Source: Mixta gaviniae (GTDB taxonomy: Bacteria; Pseudomonadota; Gammaproteobacteria; Enterobacterales; Enterobacteriaceae). Taken from it: a stretch of 64,000 bases of DNA. This document shows positions 8,631 to 17,230 of this stretch, in pieces; within the stretch, counting starts at the first letter, position 1, and each line of letters begins with the position of its first letter. The notes beneath the pieces are model-generated. The model ran no database searches. It had not been told where the DNA came from and saw nothing but the letters and a program-made list of their open reading frames with translations. The stretch covers positions 4,154,001-4,218,000 of the forward strand of contig NZ_CP026377.1 of NCBI RefSeq assembly GCF_002953195.1, written 5' to 3'. Both the position numbers and the translations under genes were made by a program.

Positions 8631-8662
8631 AAAAAAAGCGAGCTGAACGGCTCGCTTTTTTA
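8631..8662. terminator. bidirectional terminator after yjcB
   Basis: A GCGAGC / GCTCGC stem with a six-base loop is flanked by seven A on the left and six T on the right. It can stop yjcB on the plus strand and the ATP-grasp operon arriving on the minus strand. Confidence 0.85.
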
Positions 8663-8696
8663 TTGCGTCATCTATTTCCCCGCGCGCCCGGGACAA

Positions 8697-9656
8697 CTAC
8701 ACCTTTTTCAGCATGGCCGGCAGCGTCACATCGGTAACGTCCGCCACGCCGACCGGTACATGCGGCGCAACAATACGATCCTGCAGCCACATCTCGCCCA
8801 TCATCTTATTCAGGCCGCGGTCGAGACCGGTAACCAGTCCGGCGCCTGGGGTAAAGGTTAATTCACCGAACCAGACCTGCTCTTCATCGATATACCAGTC
8901 AACGCGCACGTAATCGAAATCTTTTGCCAGCGTCTTACTTAACGCTAACGCCTGCTCCAGCTTCGGCATCACCTGATTAATATCCAGGCCGGTATCGCGG
9001 ATTTTGTACCAGGCTTCATGCAGATTGTTGACGTAGAAATTCATCGACAGCGCCGGATTGCTGCGGTTATAAATTACCTGCAGCACATATTCAAAATTGC
9101 CGTCCTTCTTATTGAACATGTGGAATTTATAATCGATCGGCGCGCTTTTGCCGTCACCGATATATTGCTCCACCAGAATACGCGGCTTGATATAGCGATA
9201 GTGAATTTCGCGGGCTTCTTCAGAAAAATCTTTGCGCAGCCATTCATGGCAGCGATTCACAATCAGCTGCTTCTGCAGGCTGTCTGGCTCTTCCAGCAGG
9301 ATTTCCACCATGTTGGAGCCGTGGTTCGGCTTCACAACGGTGTTCTTCAGGCTCGGCAGGCTCAGCAGCGTCGTGGGGTCGCTGGTCTCATGCACCAGCG
9401 GAATCAGGTACTCATCGCCAATCACATCAGCAATATAGTCACGCACCGTAAACTTATCGGAAAGCTTGCTGTAGCGTACGTAGTCGCCATTAACGAACTT
9501 GCGGTACAGCACCTTCTCGTTGAACAGTTTGGGTTCACGAATATTGGGTAGTCTTTTAAACTTACGAAAATAGTGAATGCGATCCTGGTATGCCCACGGC
9601 ATTTTTTTTACAAAATAAAGAACGCTTCTTCTTAATTCATCTTTAAACTTAGACAT
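8697..9656 (-). CDS. TupA-like ATP-grasp protein
   Basis: A 319-residue protein resembling the TupA-like ATP-grasp family named after Bacillus TupA, which acts in teichuronopeptide synthesis. Visible landmarks: the family-type entry FKRLPNIREPKLFNEKVLYRK (residues about 34-54), the ATP-grasp core KNTVVKPNHGSNMVEILLEE (around 125), ILVEQYIGDG and YKFHMFN (around 180-195), and the metal/ATP end segment WFGELTFTPGAGLV. The expected reaction is ATP-driven amide bond formation on a carbohydrate or peptide; the substrate is unknown. The start follows GAGG seven bases upstream. It begins seven bases after the flippase gene, so the two form a tight operon. DNA here is more AT-rich than the backbone, which suggests transfer. 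Confidence 0.78.
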   Translation of the reverse strand: MSKFKDELRRSVLYFVKKMPWAYQDRIHYFRKFKRLPNIREPKLFNEKVLYRKFVNGDYVRYSKLSDKFTVRDYIADVIGDEYLIPLVHETSDPTTLLSLPSLKNTVVKPNHGSNMVEILLEEPDSLQKQLIVNRCHEWLRKDFSEEAREIHYRYIKPRILVEQYIGDGKSAPIDYKFHMFNKKDGNFEYVLQVIYNRSNPALSMNFYVNNLHEAWYKIRDTGLDINQVMPKLEQALALSKTLAKDFDYVRVDWYIDEEQVWFGELTFTPGAGLVTGLDRGLNKMMGEMWLQDRIVAPHVPVGVADVTDVTLPAMLKKV

Positions 9657-9663
9657 CTTAACC

Positions 9664-10920
9664 TCATTTGTAAGTTTTGTAGTTGAGTGAGGAAACGTGG
9701 ATCTTGCGAATGACGCCATTTTTAAAGAAGTAGTTCATTACGGTCAGGGACAGGATCTCCGTGATTAAAACGCTCCACGCTGCGCCTTTCAGCCCCAGGC
9801 CGGTAATTAATACCCAGCTCAACGGAACGCTAATCAGCATCAGGCAAAGAATTTTCTTCAGCAGATAATTAAAACCTCCTTCTTTGACCATATAACGGTA
9901 CGCGACCGTCCCCATTGACGACAAGCAGGTTGCTAACGACAATAATGTAATGATACTTCCGGACTGTGTGTAATCTTGCCCATAAAGGGTAATAATGATC
10001 TTCTCACCGTACAGGGACACGATAATCAGCATCAAGAGTGAAACAACCATGACATAGCCATTCAAACGCGCAGTCAGTTTTAATGCTCTTTCCGACTGCT
10101 CCCTGAATATTTCAGTGAAACTTGAGGTAATGATCGCCGCCGGAATAAATATCCATGAAGCCGATATCATATTCGCTGCGGTGAACAGCCCCACATCCTT
10201 TGCCGTCCCCACACTGACAAGGAAGAATTGCGACATTTTTATCTGAATTGAAATAAATATGCTCGAAACGGCCAATGGCAGCCCGGCATAAATAAGATAA
10301 CGCAGATAATTACCGCTTTTTCCGCGCGGCGGCGCCTCGTCGCTAAAGGCCTGATAAAAAGTGCGCCTTTTTATCATATAGGGCACCAGCGTGACCGCGA
10401 CGATAGAGAGCGTCAGCCAGAGCGGGCTCAGTTTCAGCCAGGCGATGGTGAAACTGATGGCGAAGCTCAACAGCATGCCTGCAGTGTTGGCGAGGGTATT
10501 CAGCCGCGACGCCAGACGCGCATTGTTGAACACGCTAAACGTATCCTGCGTGACAAACATCGCCGACAGGAACGAAGCCAGCGCAAAGGCGAGATAGTTC
10601 TCGCGCATGTGATAGTACATCCACACCAGCAGCGGCAATGAGAGCAGCAGCAGCAGCGCCAAACGCAGCTTACGGGCGATGGTCATCAGACGCACCCCTT
10701 TCTGCGCGCTTTTGCTGATGCGCTTGAACAGAATTGTCTCAGTGCCAAAGATGGCGATAGTTTGCACCACGGAAAAAAGTGATGCTGAAAAGGACATCTG
10801 CCCGAATACCGTAGGACCGAAAGATTTCGCCACATAGGACGTGACAAAAATGACGCCAAATATGGAGACGAATTTTTCGGAGATCATCCACGCGGCATTG
10901 GACATCACACTGTATTTCAT
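9664..10920 (-). CDS. oligosaccharide flippase / polysaccharide export protein (Wzx-like)
   Basis: A 418-residue membrane protein with about twelve predicted helices and the N-terminal pattern of the polysaccharide synthesis/export group of the MOP superfamily (SNAAWMISEKFVSIFGVIFV, FGQMSFSASLFSVVQTIAIFG). Such proteins move lipid-linked glycans across the inner membrane. AAGGA lies seven bases before the ATG at 10920; an upstream in-frame extension lacks a site. It is the first gene of a two-gene operon with the ATP-grasp protein. No glycosyltransferase or polymerase gene is nearby, so it must work with glycans made elsewhere or serve one modified precursor. A candidate RcsAB box lies about 150 bases upstream. 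Confidence 0.82.
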   Translation of the reverse strand: MKYSVMSNAAWMISEKFVSIFGVIFVTSYVAKSFGPTVFGQMSFSASLFSVVQTIAIFGTETILFKRISKSAQKGVRLMTIARKLRLALLLLLSLPLLVWMYYHMRENYLAFALASFLSAMFVTQDTFSVFNNARLASRLNTLANTAGMLLSFAISFTIAWLKLSPLWLTLSIVAVTLVPYMIKRRTFYQAFSDEAPPRGKSGNYLRYLIYAGLPLAVSSIFISIQIKMSQFFLVSVGTAKDVGLFTAANMISASWIFIPAAIITSSFTEIFREQSERALKLTARLNGYVMVVSLLMLIIVSLYGEKIIITLYGQDYTQSGSIITLLSLATCLSSMGTVAYRYMVKEGGFNYLLKKILCLMLISVPLSWVLITGLGLKGAAWSVLITEILSLTVMNYFFKNGVIRKIHVSSLNYKTYK

Positions 10921-11452
10921 CGACGCATCCTTTGTATTTCCACTACTCACACATATGAAAACGACATCCATGTTTAAAACGTACAATTACGCACAGTGAA
11001 CTCTGGGCTGAGAGCATTAAAAAAACGCGTCTGCCTGACGGTTAATTTAATAACAGTTACTTGCCATCTCCTGAGATTAATCTCAGAACCTATCTGATAA
11101 AAACTGGCCTTTTCATTTCCCTGTAAACGATTTCATAGAAATTATTTTGAATGACAACCCTGGCACAAATTTGCCGTTACGCAAGCCATAAAAGCGCGCT
11201 GGGGTTGCCGAAATCGTTTCATCTGTTCGGGAGAGAATTTATAACAAAAGTAAGTTTTGAGGAAGGTATGGGGAGGAGCCAAAGATAAAATAAGAGAAAT
11301 CCCATGATGATATTTCTACAGGATAACTTAACTTATTGCTTGCCATTCAAATCGCGCACTTTAATACGCTGCTCTAATATTCCAGGGGATTAGATCCATT
11401 TATTATTGCAGCCGTTCTCATCCATTAATTGATTAGAAAGGTAACAGCATTT
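10921..11452. other. AT-rich intergenic region with a candidate RcsAB box
   Basis: A 532-base stretch between divergent genes without a supported gene. It contains the 16-base palindrome at 11071-11086. The composition is clearly more AT-rich than the flanking backbone. Confidence 0.6.
11071..11086. promoter_or_regulatory. candidate RcsAB box
   Basis: CTGAGATTAATCTCAG is a perfect 16-base palindrome. Its core TGAGATTAATCTCA resembles the RcsAB box (TaAGaatatTCctA; E. amylovora ams promoter form TGAGAATAATCTTA). It lies about 150 bases upstream of the flippase operon, whose products would be typical Rcs targets. Confidence 0.55.
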
Positions 11453-11851
11453 ATGAGAAAGTCACGATACACCGAAGAGCAAATCACCAATGCGATTAAA
11501 GCTTCCGAGTGTGGCGTTAAGGTCAAGGATATCTGTGAAGATCTGGGTATTTCCGAAGCGACCTTCTATAGCTGGAAGAAAAAATACGCCGGTCTTTCAT
11601 CGGAGGAAGGAAGGAAAATCAAAGAGTTAGAGGAGAAGCTGCAGGCGCTAAGCCGCGAACTGCAGACGCTCAGCTCAGACAAAGCGATGCTGCAAAGCGT
11701 AGTAAAAAACTTCTTTACTACCAATGATAAGCGTCAGGCGGTTAATTATTTGCAGGATACATTTGAGATAGGGACACGCCGTAGCTGCCGTTTACTTGAT
11801 ATCAGCCGCAGCGTTTATCACTATCCATCCAGCCAGTGTGATAACCATTGA
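11453..11851 (+). CDS. IS3-type transposase OrfA/OrfB-start protein, truncated, isolated
   Basis: A 132-residue protein. Residues 1-70 match the OrfA helix-turn-helix of IS3-family elements (MRKSRYTEEQITNAIKASEC, then GISEATFYSWKKKY), followed by a leucine-zipper-like coiled coil (IKELEEKLQALSRELQTL). From about residue 95 it continues into the usual start of OrfB (DKRQAVNYLQDT, RRSCRLLDISRSVYHY) in the same frame, although these two are normally joined by a -1 frameshift. It stops before any DDE catalytic domain, and I see no terminal inverted repeats. It cannot be an active transposase; it is either a remnant or a DNA-binding protein kept for another use. The start is uncertain: AAAGG is 12 bases upstream of the ATG. 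Confidence 0.65.
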   Translation: MRKSRYTEEQITNAIKASECGVKVKDICEDLGISEATFYSWKKKYAGLSSEEGRKIKELEEKLQALSRELQTLSSDKAMLQSVVKNFFTTNDKRQAVNYLQDTFEIGTRRSCRLLDISRSVYHYPSSQCDNH

Positions 11852-13017
11852 TTAAGCATGTTTTAAAAATGACAGGACGACACCGCTAAGCAAAGATATG
11901 TGAAATTAATAAAAAAGTTAAAAAACAGCCTTTCGTACCATTTTTTCCTAAACTATTTCGGTTTGGGCACAACTGTTTTTCAGGCTTTCTTTTAACACAG
12001 TTACATTAAAACCCTTTATTTCAGGCATTTCCCGGCTTACCTTTCTTTACGTATTGGAGAAAGGCTGCCGGGAAGTACTTTATCTCTATTAATACCCAAC
12101 CCATTTTCCCCGCCCTCTTGTTAAACAAAGCTTATGGTTTTATGATAGCCATCACACTTTGCTTTCTCACATAGCTGTGACAAAATCCCCTAAAAACCTT
12201 TCTGTTTACGGGTGTACTGTAACAGAACCCCACCGCATTAGTTAAGGGAACATGATACTTTAGTACGGTAAAACGCCATTTGCAGGGCAGTGCGGCGCCT
12301 TTACTTTCACAATAGTTAATGTTTTCGTGCGTGAAGAATGGGCAGCCGCTTCGCTTGTTTTAGCAAACTCAAGTTATGGATGGCGCGCGATTTGCCGCTT
12401 ATTGAGATCCAAGTCACATTAGGAATACAGTAGTATCCCTGGATATTCCCCGCTTAAGCTGAAACCTTTTAGCGAAAAATCCGATAGCGCGGCAATATGG
12501 ACTTATGGCATGACAATCATAGAGTTAGTGCGATAAAACGCCGCTGTGGGCGTCAGAATAACTTCAGGTTAATCCTAATAACAGGGCCATTTTAAATCCG
12601 CCCAGTTATTAGCACTGGTTTAGCGTGATTTTTATTTCGGTGCCGGGCATTTTTTTCGTAAAGCGGGCTATCGCATGAAAATTCAACTAAAAATGGCAAA
12701 AAGGCGATGAGGGTTTTCTTAAAAACATCATAACGTCGGCGATCAAGCGGTAATTACCGCTCAGGCGGTCGACGGGAAATATCGTTCAATCCGCCGCCAG
12801 TCAGCGCGGTAAATTTGCCCTTGCCGTGTCGATTATATGCGCTATTTTCCCCTGCGCGCGACGCTTCCCCCGGCAAAAAGCGCCGCCGGAGACGATTAAA
12901 CGTACCCTCAGCGGCAGGCGGCGTGCTGCCGCTGCCGTAGCGTGTCGGCTGTAAACGCTTCCAGCAGGGCGCCTCGTCCGCGCCGTTATCAGCGCCATTT
13001 TTTACCTGGCCGCCGCC
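11852..13017. other. 1.2-kb AT-rich region without genes
   Basis: No coding sequence is supported. It holds a long two-part hairpin (12029-12074), a palindrome TCACATAGCTGTGA (12167-12180), a CRP-like site (12403-12418) with a possible downstream -10 (GATATT, 12442-12447), and a perfect palindrome AGCGGTAATTACCGCT (12746-12761). It may be leftover transferred DNA or may encode an RNA; neither can be decided here. Confidence 0.5.
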
Positions 13018-13045
13018 AAAAAAAAGGCGGCCATAACGGCCGCCT
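13018..13045 (-). terminator. terminator after chemoreceptor gene
   Basis: Read on the minus strand, the stem AGGCGGCC / GGCCGCCT with a five-base loop is followed by eight T. It lies 16 bases after the stop of the chemoreceptor gene. Confidence 0.9.
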
Positions 13046-13060
13046 GCGGTAAGTAAAGGA

Positions 13061-14608
13061 TCAGTGTGCCGGCAGCTGGAACGCTGACACGGTGTTTTTC
13101 AGGTAGTTGACCTGCTCCTCCAGCGAAGAGGCAGCCGAGGCGGACTCCTGCACCAACGCCGCGTTCTGCTGCGTTACGCCGTCCATCTCTGTGACCGCCT
13201 GTTCGATTTGCAGGATACCGCGGCTTTGTTCGTCCGACGCGGTGGAAACCTCCTGCATCAGCGCGCTGACGCGGGTCACCGATTCGATAATATTGGCGAT
13301 CGCCTCGCCGGTTTTGCCCACCTGCTGCGATCCCTGATTGATGCCGCTAACGGAATCTTTAATCAGCCCTTCAATTTCGCGGGCGGCGGCGGCGCTGCGC
13401 TGCGCCAGGTTACGCACCTCGCCGGCGACCACGGCGAAACCGCGCCCTTCCTCACCGGCGCGTGCCGCCTCTACCGCGGCGTTCAGCGCCAGGATATTGG
13501 TCTGGAATGCGATGCTGTTGATCACCGAGGTGATCTCCTCAATCTTACGCGAGCTTTGGGTAATGCCGCTCATGGTGGCGATCACCTCTTTCGACACTTC
13601 GTCGCCGCTCTGCGCCGCTTTCACCGCATCCTGGGTTAAGCGCGTGGCCTGATAGACGTTATCGGTGTTCTGTTTTACCGTGGCGCTCAGCTCTTCCATG
13701 CTGGCGGCGGTCTGCGTCAGCGCCGAAGCCTGCTGCTCGGTGCGCGAAGAGAGATCGATATTACCGGCGGCAATTTCCTGCGAGGCATTGGCGACGCTGT
13801 GGCAGGAGTCGCGCACCTGGCTGATGATCTGAATCAGCGACAGGCGCATCTGCTCGATAGAGCGCAGCACCTCAGAAATTTCGGTACGTGAAGTGGCGCT
13901 GACCGTCACCGCGTGCTGTAGCTGCCCGTCGGCGATTTTGCTGCATTGCTCTTTCGCCGCCAGCAGTGAATCCAGCAGGTATTTTTTCAGCAGGAAGTAG
14001 ATCAGACCAAGGATAAAGATAAAGATCACCGCGAAGATGACCAACATGATCACCGAGAAGTTGAAGTTTTGCTGGGCGGTGGCGTTCAGCTGCTTCGCGT
14101 AGGCTTCATGCAGCGCCAGCACTTTATCCAGTGCGATTTCATACTGACGATCCAGTTTCGCCACCACCGCAATCTGATGGGTAAAGCCCGCCTGATCGTG
14201 ATTGTGCGCGGCGGCCATCAGCGGCGCGATCCCCTGCTGTTTATAAGCGACCCAGGCCTGCTGATAGGCCTGCAGCAGCGCCTCTTCATGCGCCAGACGG
14301 GGCGCCTTCAGATAGGCCTCAAAGGCGTCATCCATCTTTTGCACCAGCGTATCGACGCCGGCCAGCCGGGCGTTGGCGTTATCCAGATCGCCTTTCTCCA
14401 GCTGCTTCATATATTCCATCAGATGCACGCGCAGGTTGCGGCTGTGGTTGATCGGATCGATGATCGACAACACCACGCGGATCTCTTTATTCACACTATC
14501 GAGGGAGTCATTACTGCGGATGAACAGCCAGGCATTGGTCACGGAGCTGATCAGAAAAATGGCTAAGAGCGTAATCAGAATTAACAATGAACTGCGTTTT
14601 ATGGTCAT
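13061..14608 (-). CDS. methyl-accepting chemotaxis protein (4HB-type)
   Basis: A 515-residue chemoreceptor. An N-terminal helix (SSLLILITLLAIFLISSV) is followed by a periplasmic four-helix-bundle type domain (about 30-185), a second helix (FSVIMLVIFAVIFIFILGLI), a HAMP domain and the long cytoplasmic coiled coil. The hairpin tip is intact: [20 protein letters not shown] followed by RAGEEGRGFAVVAGEVRNLA. It ends SAFQLPAH without the NWETF-type CheR/CheB-docking pentapeptide, so it would depend on other receptors for efficient adaptation. The ligand is unknown. I chose the ATG at 14608, giving a Tsr-like N-terminus, over two upstream ATGs without sites. No chemotaxis genes lie nearby. Confidence 0.9.
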   Translation of the reverse strand: MTIKRSSLLILITLLAIFLISSVTNAWLFIRSNDSLDSVNKEIRVVLSIIDPINHSRNLRVHLMEYMKQLEKGDLDNANARLAGVDTLVQKMDDAFEAYLKAPRLAHEEALLQAYQQAWVAYKQQGIAPLMAAAHNHDQAGFTHQIAVVAKLDRQYEIALDKVLALHEAYAKQLNATAQQNFNFSVIMLVIFAVIFIFILGLIYFLLKKYLLDSLLAAKEQCSKIADGQLQHAVTVSATSRTEISEVLRSIEQMRLSLIQIISQVRDSCHSVANASQEIAAGNIDLSSRTEQQASALTQTAASMEELSATVKQNTDNVYQATRLTQDAVKAAQSGDEVSKEVIATMSGITQSSRKIEEITSVINSIAFQTNILALNAAVEAARAGEEGRGFAVVAGEVRNLAQRSAAAAREIEGLIKDSVSGINQGSQQVGKTGEAIANIIESVTRVSALMQEVSTASDEQSRGILQIEQAVTEMDGVTQQNAALVQESASAASSLEEQVNYLKNTVSAFQLPAH

Positions 14609-14752
14609 CAGAACTGTCTCAATATAAAACCGTACCTTATATATCGGCATTTTCAGAGACGGGTTTAAGCGCATTTTCGCTGCAAAAATGGCAATTCAGG
14701 CTCATCTTGTTGCAGGTGATTGATTAAGCTGCTAAAAAAAGAAAAGCTTTCC

Positions 14753-15613
14753 TTATGTTCCGGCTTCTTTTTTCCCGCTTTCGCTCTGCGCCGCCATACG
14801 CGCCCATTCGCGCTGCCGCCACTCGCTGGGCGTCTGTTGATAAACCTTGCGGAACAGGCGGGCAAACTGCATCTGATCGCTATAGCCCACCGAGCAGGCC
14901 ACCACCTTTACCGGCAATTTCTTATCTTGCAGCAGCGAAACCGCCTGCGACATGCGCAGCAGCAGCAAATAGTGTTTGGGGCCATAGCCGAACTGCTGAT
15001 GAAACAGACGGCTGAGATAGCTGCGGTCGATGCGACAGTAACGCGCTACGTCGGCGATATCGAAACGCTTCTGATAGTTGCGCTCCATCCAGGCGATGGC
15101 CTTATCAAGGTGGCGGTTTTCGCTGGCAGCCATGCGGCAGCCCGCCGCCGCATGGCTGACCATCGCATCCAGCAGCAGCAGCGTCTGCCCGGCGATGCGC
15201 AGCGCCTGATGCGTTTCCAGCGCGATAATCGCACCGAGCGTTTGCGCCACTTCCCTCTCCTCCGGCCGCTGCGCGCGATAGCGCGGCATCGCGCGGCTCA
15301 GGCCGCAGGATTCAAAAGCGCGGCTGGCGATCGGCCCGTCAAGTTCGATCCACATATACTCCCACGGACGGCTTTTATCCGCGGTATAGGTGGTGATCTC
15401 ATGCGGATGGATCAGAAACGCTTCGCCGGCGCCGACCCGCCACTCGCCGGTTTCGGTGAATAAGGTACCGCCGCCCTGCAGCACATAGTGCAATAAATAG
15501 TGCTGACGCACCGCAGGGCCGTAACTGTGCTGGCTGGCGCAGGCGTCATGGCCGAACTGATAAACATTCAGCCCCAGATGGGTCATCTCTTCCGGTCGTA
15601 AATCTTTCTGCAC
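14753..15613 (-). CDS. AraC-family regulator of the melibiose locus (MelR-like)
   Basis: A 286-residue AraC/XylS regulator with an N-terminal cupin-like sugar-binding domain (residues about 15-150, with LLHYVLQGGGTLFTETGEW and FLIHPHEITTY) and a C-terminal double helix-turn-helix (FDIADVARYCRIDRSYLSRL; VKVVACSVGYSDQMQFARLF). The GTG start at 15613 has GGGAG six bases upstream; the alternative ATG nine codons later has no proper spacing. It is divergent from melA-melB across 232 bases, the normal layout for a MelR/RafR-type activator, so it very likely senses melibiose or another alpha-galactoside. The sugar specificity is inferred from the neighbours only. Confidence 0.85.
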   Translation of the reverse strand: MQKDLRPEEMTHLGLNVYQFGHDACASQHSYGPAVRQHYLLHYVLQGGGTLFTETGEWRVGAGEAFLIHPHEITTYTADKSRPWEYMWIELDGPIASRAFESCGLSRAMPRYRAQRPEEREVAQTLGAIIALETHQALRIAGQTLLLLDAMVSHAAAGCRMAASENRHLDKAIAWMERNYQKRFDIADVARYCRIDRSYLSRLFHQQFGYGPKHYLLLLRMSQAVSLLQDKKLPVKVVACSVGYSDQMQFARLFRKVYQQTPSEWRQREWARMAAQSESGKKEAGT

Positions 15614-15714
15614 CGCGCGCTCCCGTCACTGGTTCACAAATCGACAATTTCCCTGCCGCCTTCAGCGCCAGTATAAGCGCGCGGCGCGACGGTAAGATGC
15701 GCACATCACGACAG

Positions 15715-15730
15715 TGCGAAGATGATCACA
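15715..15730. promoter_or_regulatory. CRP-like site between the AraC regulator and melA
   Basis: TGCGAAGATGATCACA matches nine of ten fixed CRP positions and lies in the divergent promoter region of a sugar operon, where CRP control is expected. Confidence 0.5.
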
Positions 15731-15845
15731 TTTCATTTACCGCTGCCTTTTTTGCCATATGGAAGTCACAAAGCGACATATTCCACACGCCTCTCCTCGC
15801 TTACAGTCAGGCCGGACACTTCATCAAAACAGCGCAGGGTGACTT

Positions 15846-17150
15846 ATGAAAATTACATTTATTGGCGCAGGCAGCACCGTGTTTGCGAAAAACGTGTTGG
15901 GCGATATCCTGGCGACCCCGGCGCTCGCCGATGTCGATATTGCGCTTTATGATATCGATGAGCGGCGGCTGAGCGAATCCTGGAATATGCTCAACAATAT
16001 CAACCGCAATGTGAACCAGGGGCGGGCGACCATCGCGAAATATGTTGGCGTAGAGCAGCGTCGCGCGGCGCTGGCGGGCGCCAGCTACGTCATTAACGCC
16101 ATTCAGGTCGGCGGCTATCAGCCCTGCACCCTGACCGATTTCGAGATCCCGAAAAAGTATGGCCTGCGCCAGACTATCGCCGATACGCTGGGCATCGGCG
16201 GCATTTTCCGTGCGTTGCGCACGCTGCCGGTGATGTTTGACCTGGCGCGCGATATCGAGATCTGCTGCCCTGATGCCTGGCTGCTGAATTACACCAACCC
16301 GATGGCCTCGCTGACCGGCGCGATGCTGCGCCATACCGGCGTGAAGACGGTCGGCCTGTGTCACAGTGTGCAGGTCTGCGCCGGGACGCTGCTGAAATCG
16401 GTGGATATGCCGACCGACGGCGTGAAATACCATATCGCCGGTATTAACCATATGGCCTGGCTGCTGAATATTACCCGCCACGGCGAAGACATTTACCCGG
16501 AAATCCGCCGCCGCTCCGCCGCGCTGACCCACAAACATGATGATATGGTGCGCCATGAGATCATGCGCGTTTTCGGCTATTACGTGACGGAATCCTCCGA
16601 GCATAATGCGGAATATATGCCCTACTGGATCAAGGGGCGCTATCCGGAGCTGATCGATCGTTTCAATATTCCGCTGGATGAGTACCCGCGCCGCTGCGTC
16701 GAGCAGATTGAACAGTGGCGCGAGGTCGGCGAGCGGCTGACGCAGAATGAATCGCTGATCCACAGCCGCACCCATGAATACGCCTCATGGATTATTGAAG
16801 CGATCGAAACCGATCGCCCCTATAAAATCGGCGGCAATGTGCTGAACAGCGGCCTGATCACCAACCTGCCCGCCGAAGCCTGTGTCGAAGTGCCCTGCCT
16901 GGTCGACGGCCAGGGGATCACGCCATGCTATGTCGGCGATCTACCGCCCCAGCTGGCCGCGCTGAACCGCACCAATATCAACAGCCAGCTGCTCACCATC
17001 GAGGCAGCGGTCACCGGTAAAAAAGAGCATATCTACCATGCCGCGCTGCTCGATCCGCACACCTCGGCCGAGCTGTCGATCGATGACACCATCCGGCTGT
17101 GCGACGATCTGATCGCCGCGCACGGCGACTGGCTGCCGGCCTGGCGCTAA
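15846..17150 (+). CDS. melA: alpha-galactosidase MelA (GH4)
   Basis: A 434-residue family GH4 glycosidase, close to E. coli MelA (451). The N-terminal Rossmann fold binds NAD ([19 protein letters not shown]), and the metal site shows the Cys-His-Ser motif (VGLCHSVQ) with [26 protein letters not shown] is a typical GH4 segment. GH4 enzymes hydrolyse by a redox elimination mechanism needing NAD+ and Mn2+. The substrate is melibiose and related alpha-galactosides, giving galactose and glucose in the cytoplasm. The start is preceded by AGGGTGACTT. It is the first gene of melAB, driven by the divergent AraC-type regulator. Confidence 0.93.
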   Translation: MKITFIGAGSTVFAKNVLGDILATPALADVDIALYDIDERRLSESWNMLNNINRNVNQGRATIAKYVGVEQRRAALAGASYVINAIQVGGYQPCTLTDFEIPKKYGLRQTIADTLGIGGIFRALRTLPVMFDLARDIEICCPDAWLLNYTNPMASLTGAMLRHTGVKTVGLCHSVQVCAGTLLKSVDMPTDGVKYHIAGINHMAWLLNITRHGEDIYPEIRRRSAALTHKHDDMVRHEIMRVFGYYVTESSEHNAEYMPYWIKGRYPELIDRFNIPLDEYPRRCVEQIEQWREVGERLTQNESLIHSRTHEYASWIIEAIETDRPYKIGGNVLNSGLITNLPAEACVEVPCLVDGQGITPCYVGDLPPQLAALNRTNINSQLLTIEAAVTGKKEHIYHAALLDPHTSAELSIDDTIRLCDDLIAAHGDWLPAWR

Positions 17151-17230
17151 CGTTACCTCCCCCCTGCATAAACGGCGCGGAAGTCGGTTCATGGCTGTGG
17201 CTTCCGCGCCGGATAAATGAGGAAAGCATC

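Noticed and set aside
11240..12000. Terminal inverted repeats of a complete IS3 element around the truncated transposase
   Set aside because: No IS3-type TG...CA ends or target duplications could be seen.
12495..12597. 32-codon frame beginning MDLWHDNHRVSAIK in the gene-free region
   Set aside because: No ribosome-binding site and no recognisable features; expected by chance in 1.2 kb.
12665..12710. Short frame MKIQLKMAKRR
   Set aside because: Eleven codons, no ribosome-binding site, no context.
10921..13017. JUMPstart/ops element (GGCGGTAG) for RfaH control of the surface operon
   Set aside because: The motif was looked for and not found in the flanking regions.
15807..16775. 322-residue minus-strand frame opposite melA
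   Set aside because: Shadow of the GC-rich melA codons; low-complexity composition and no family match.
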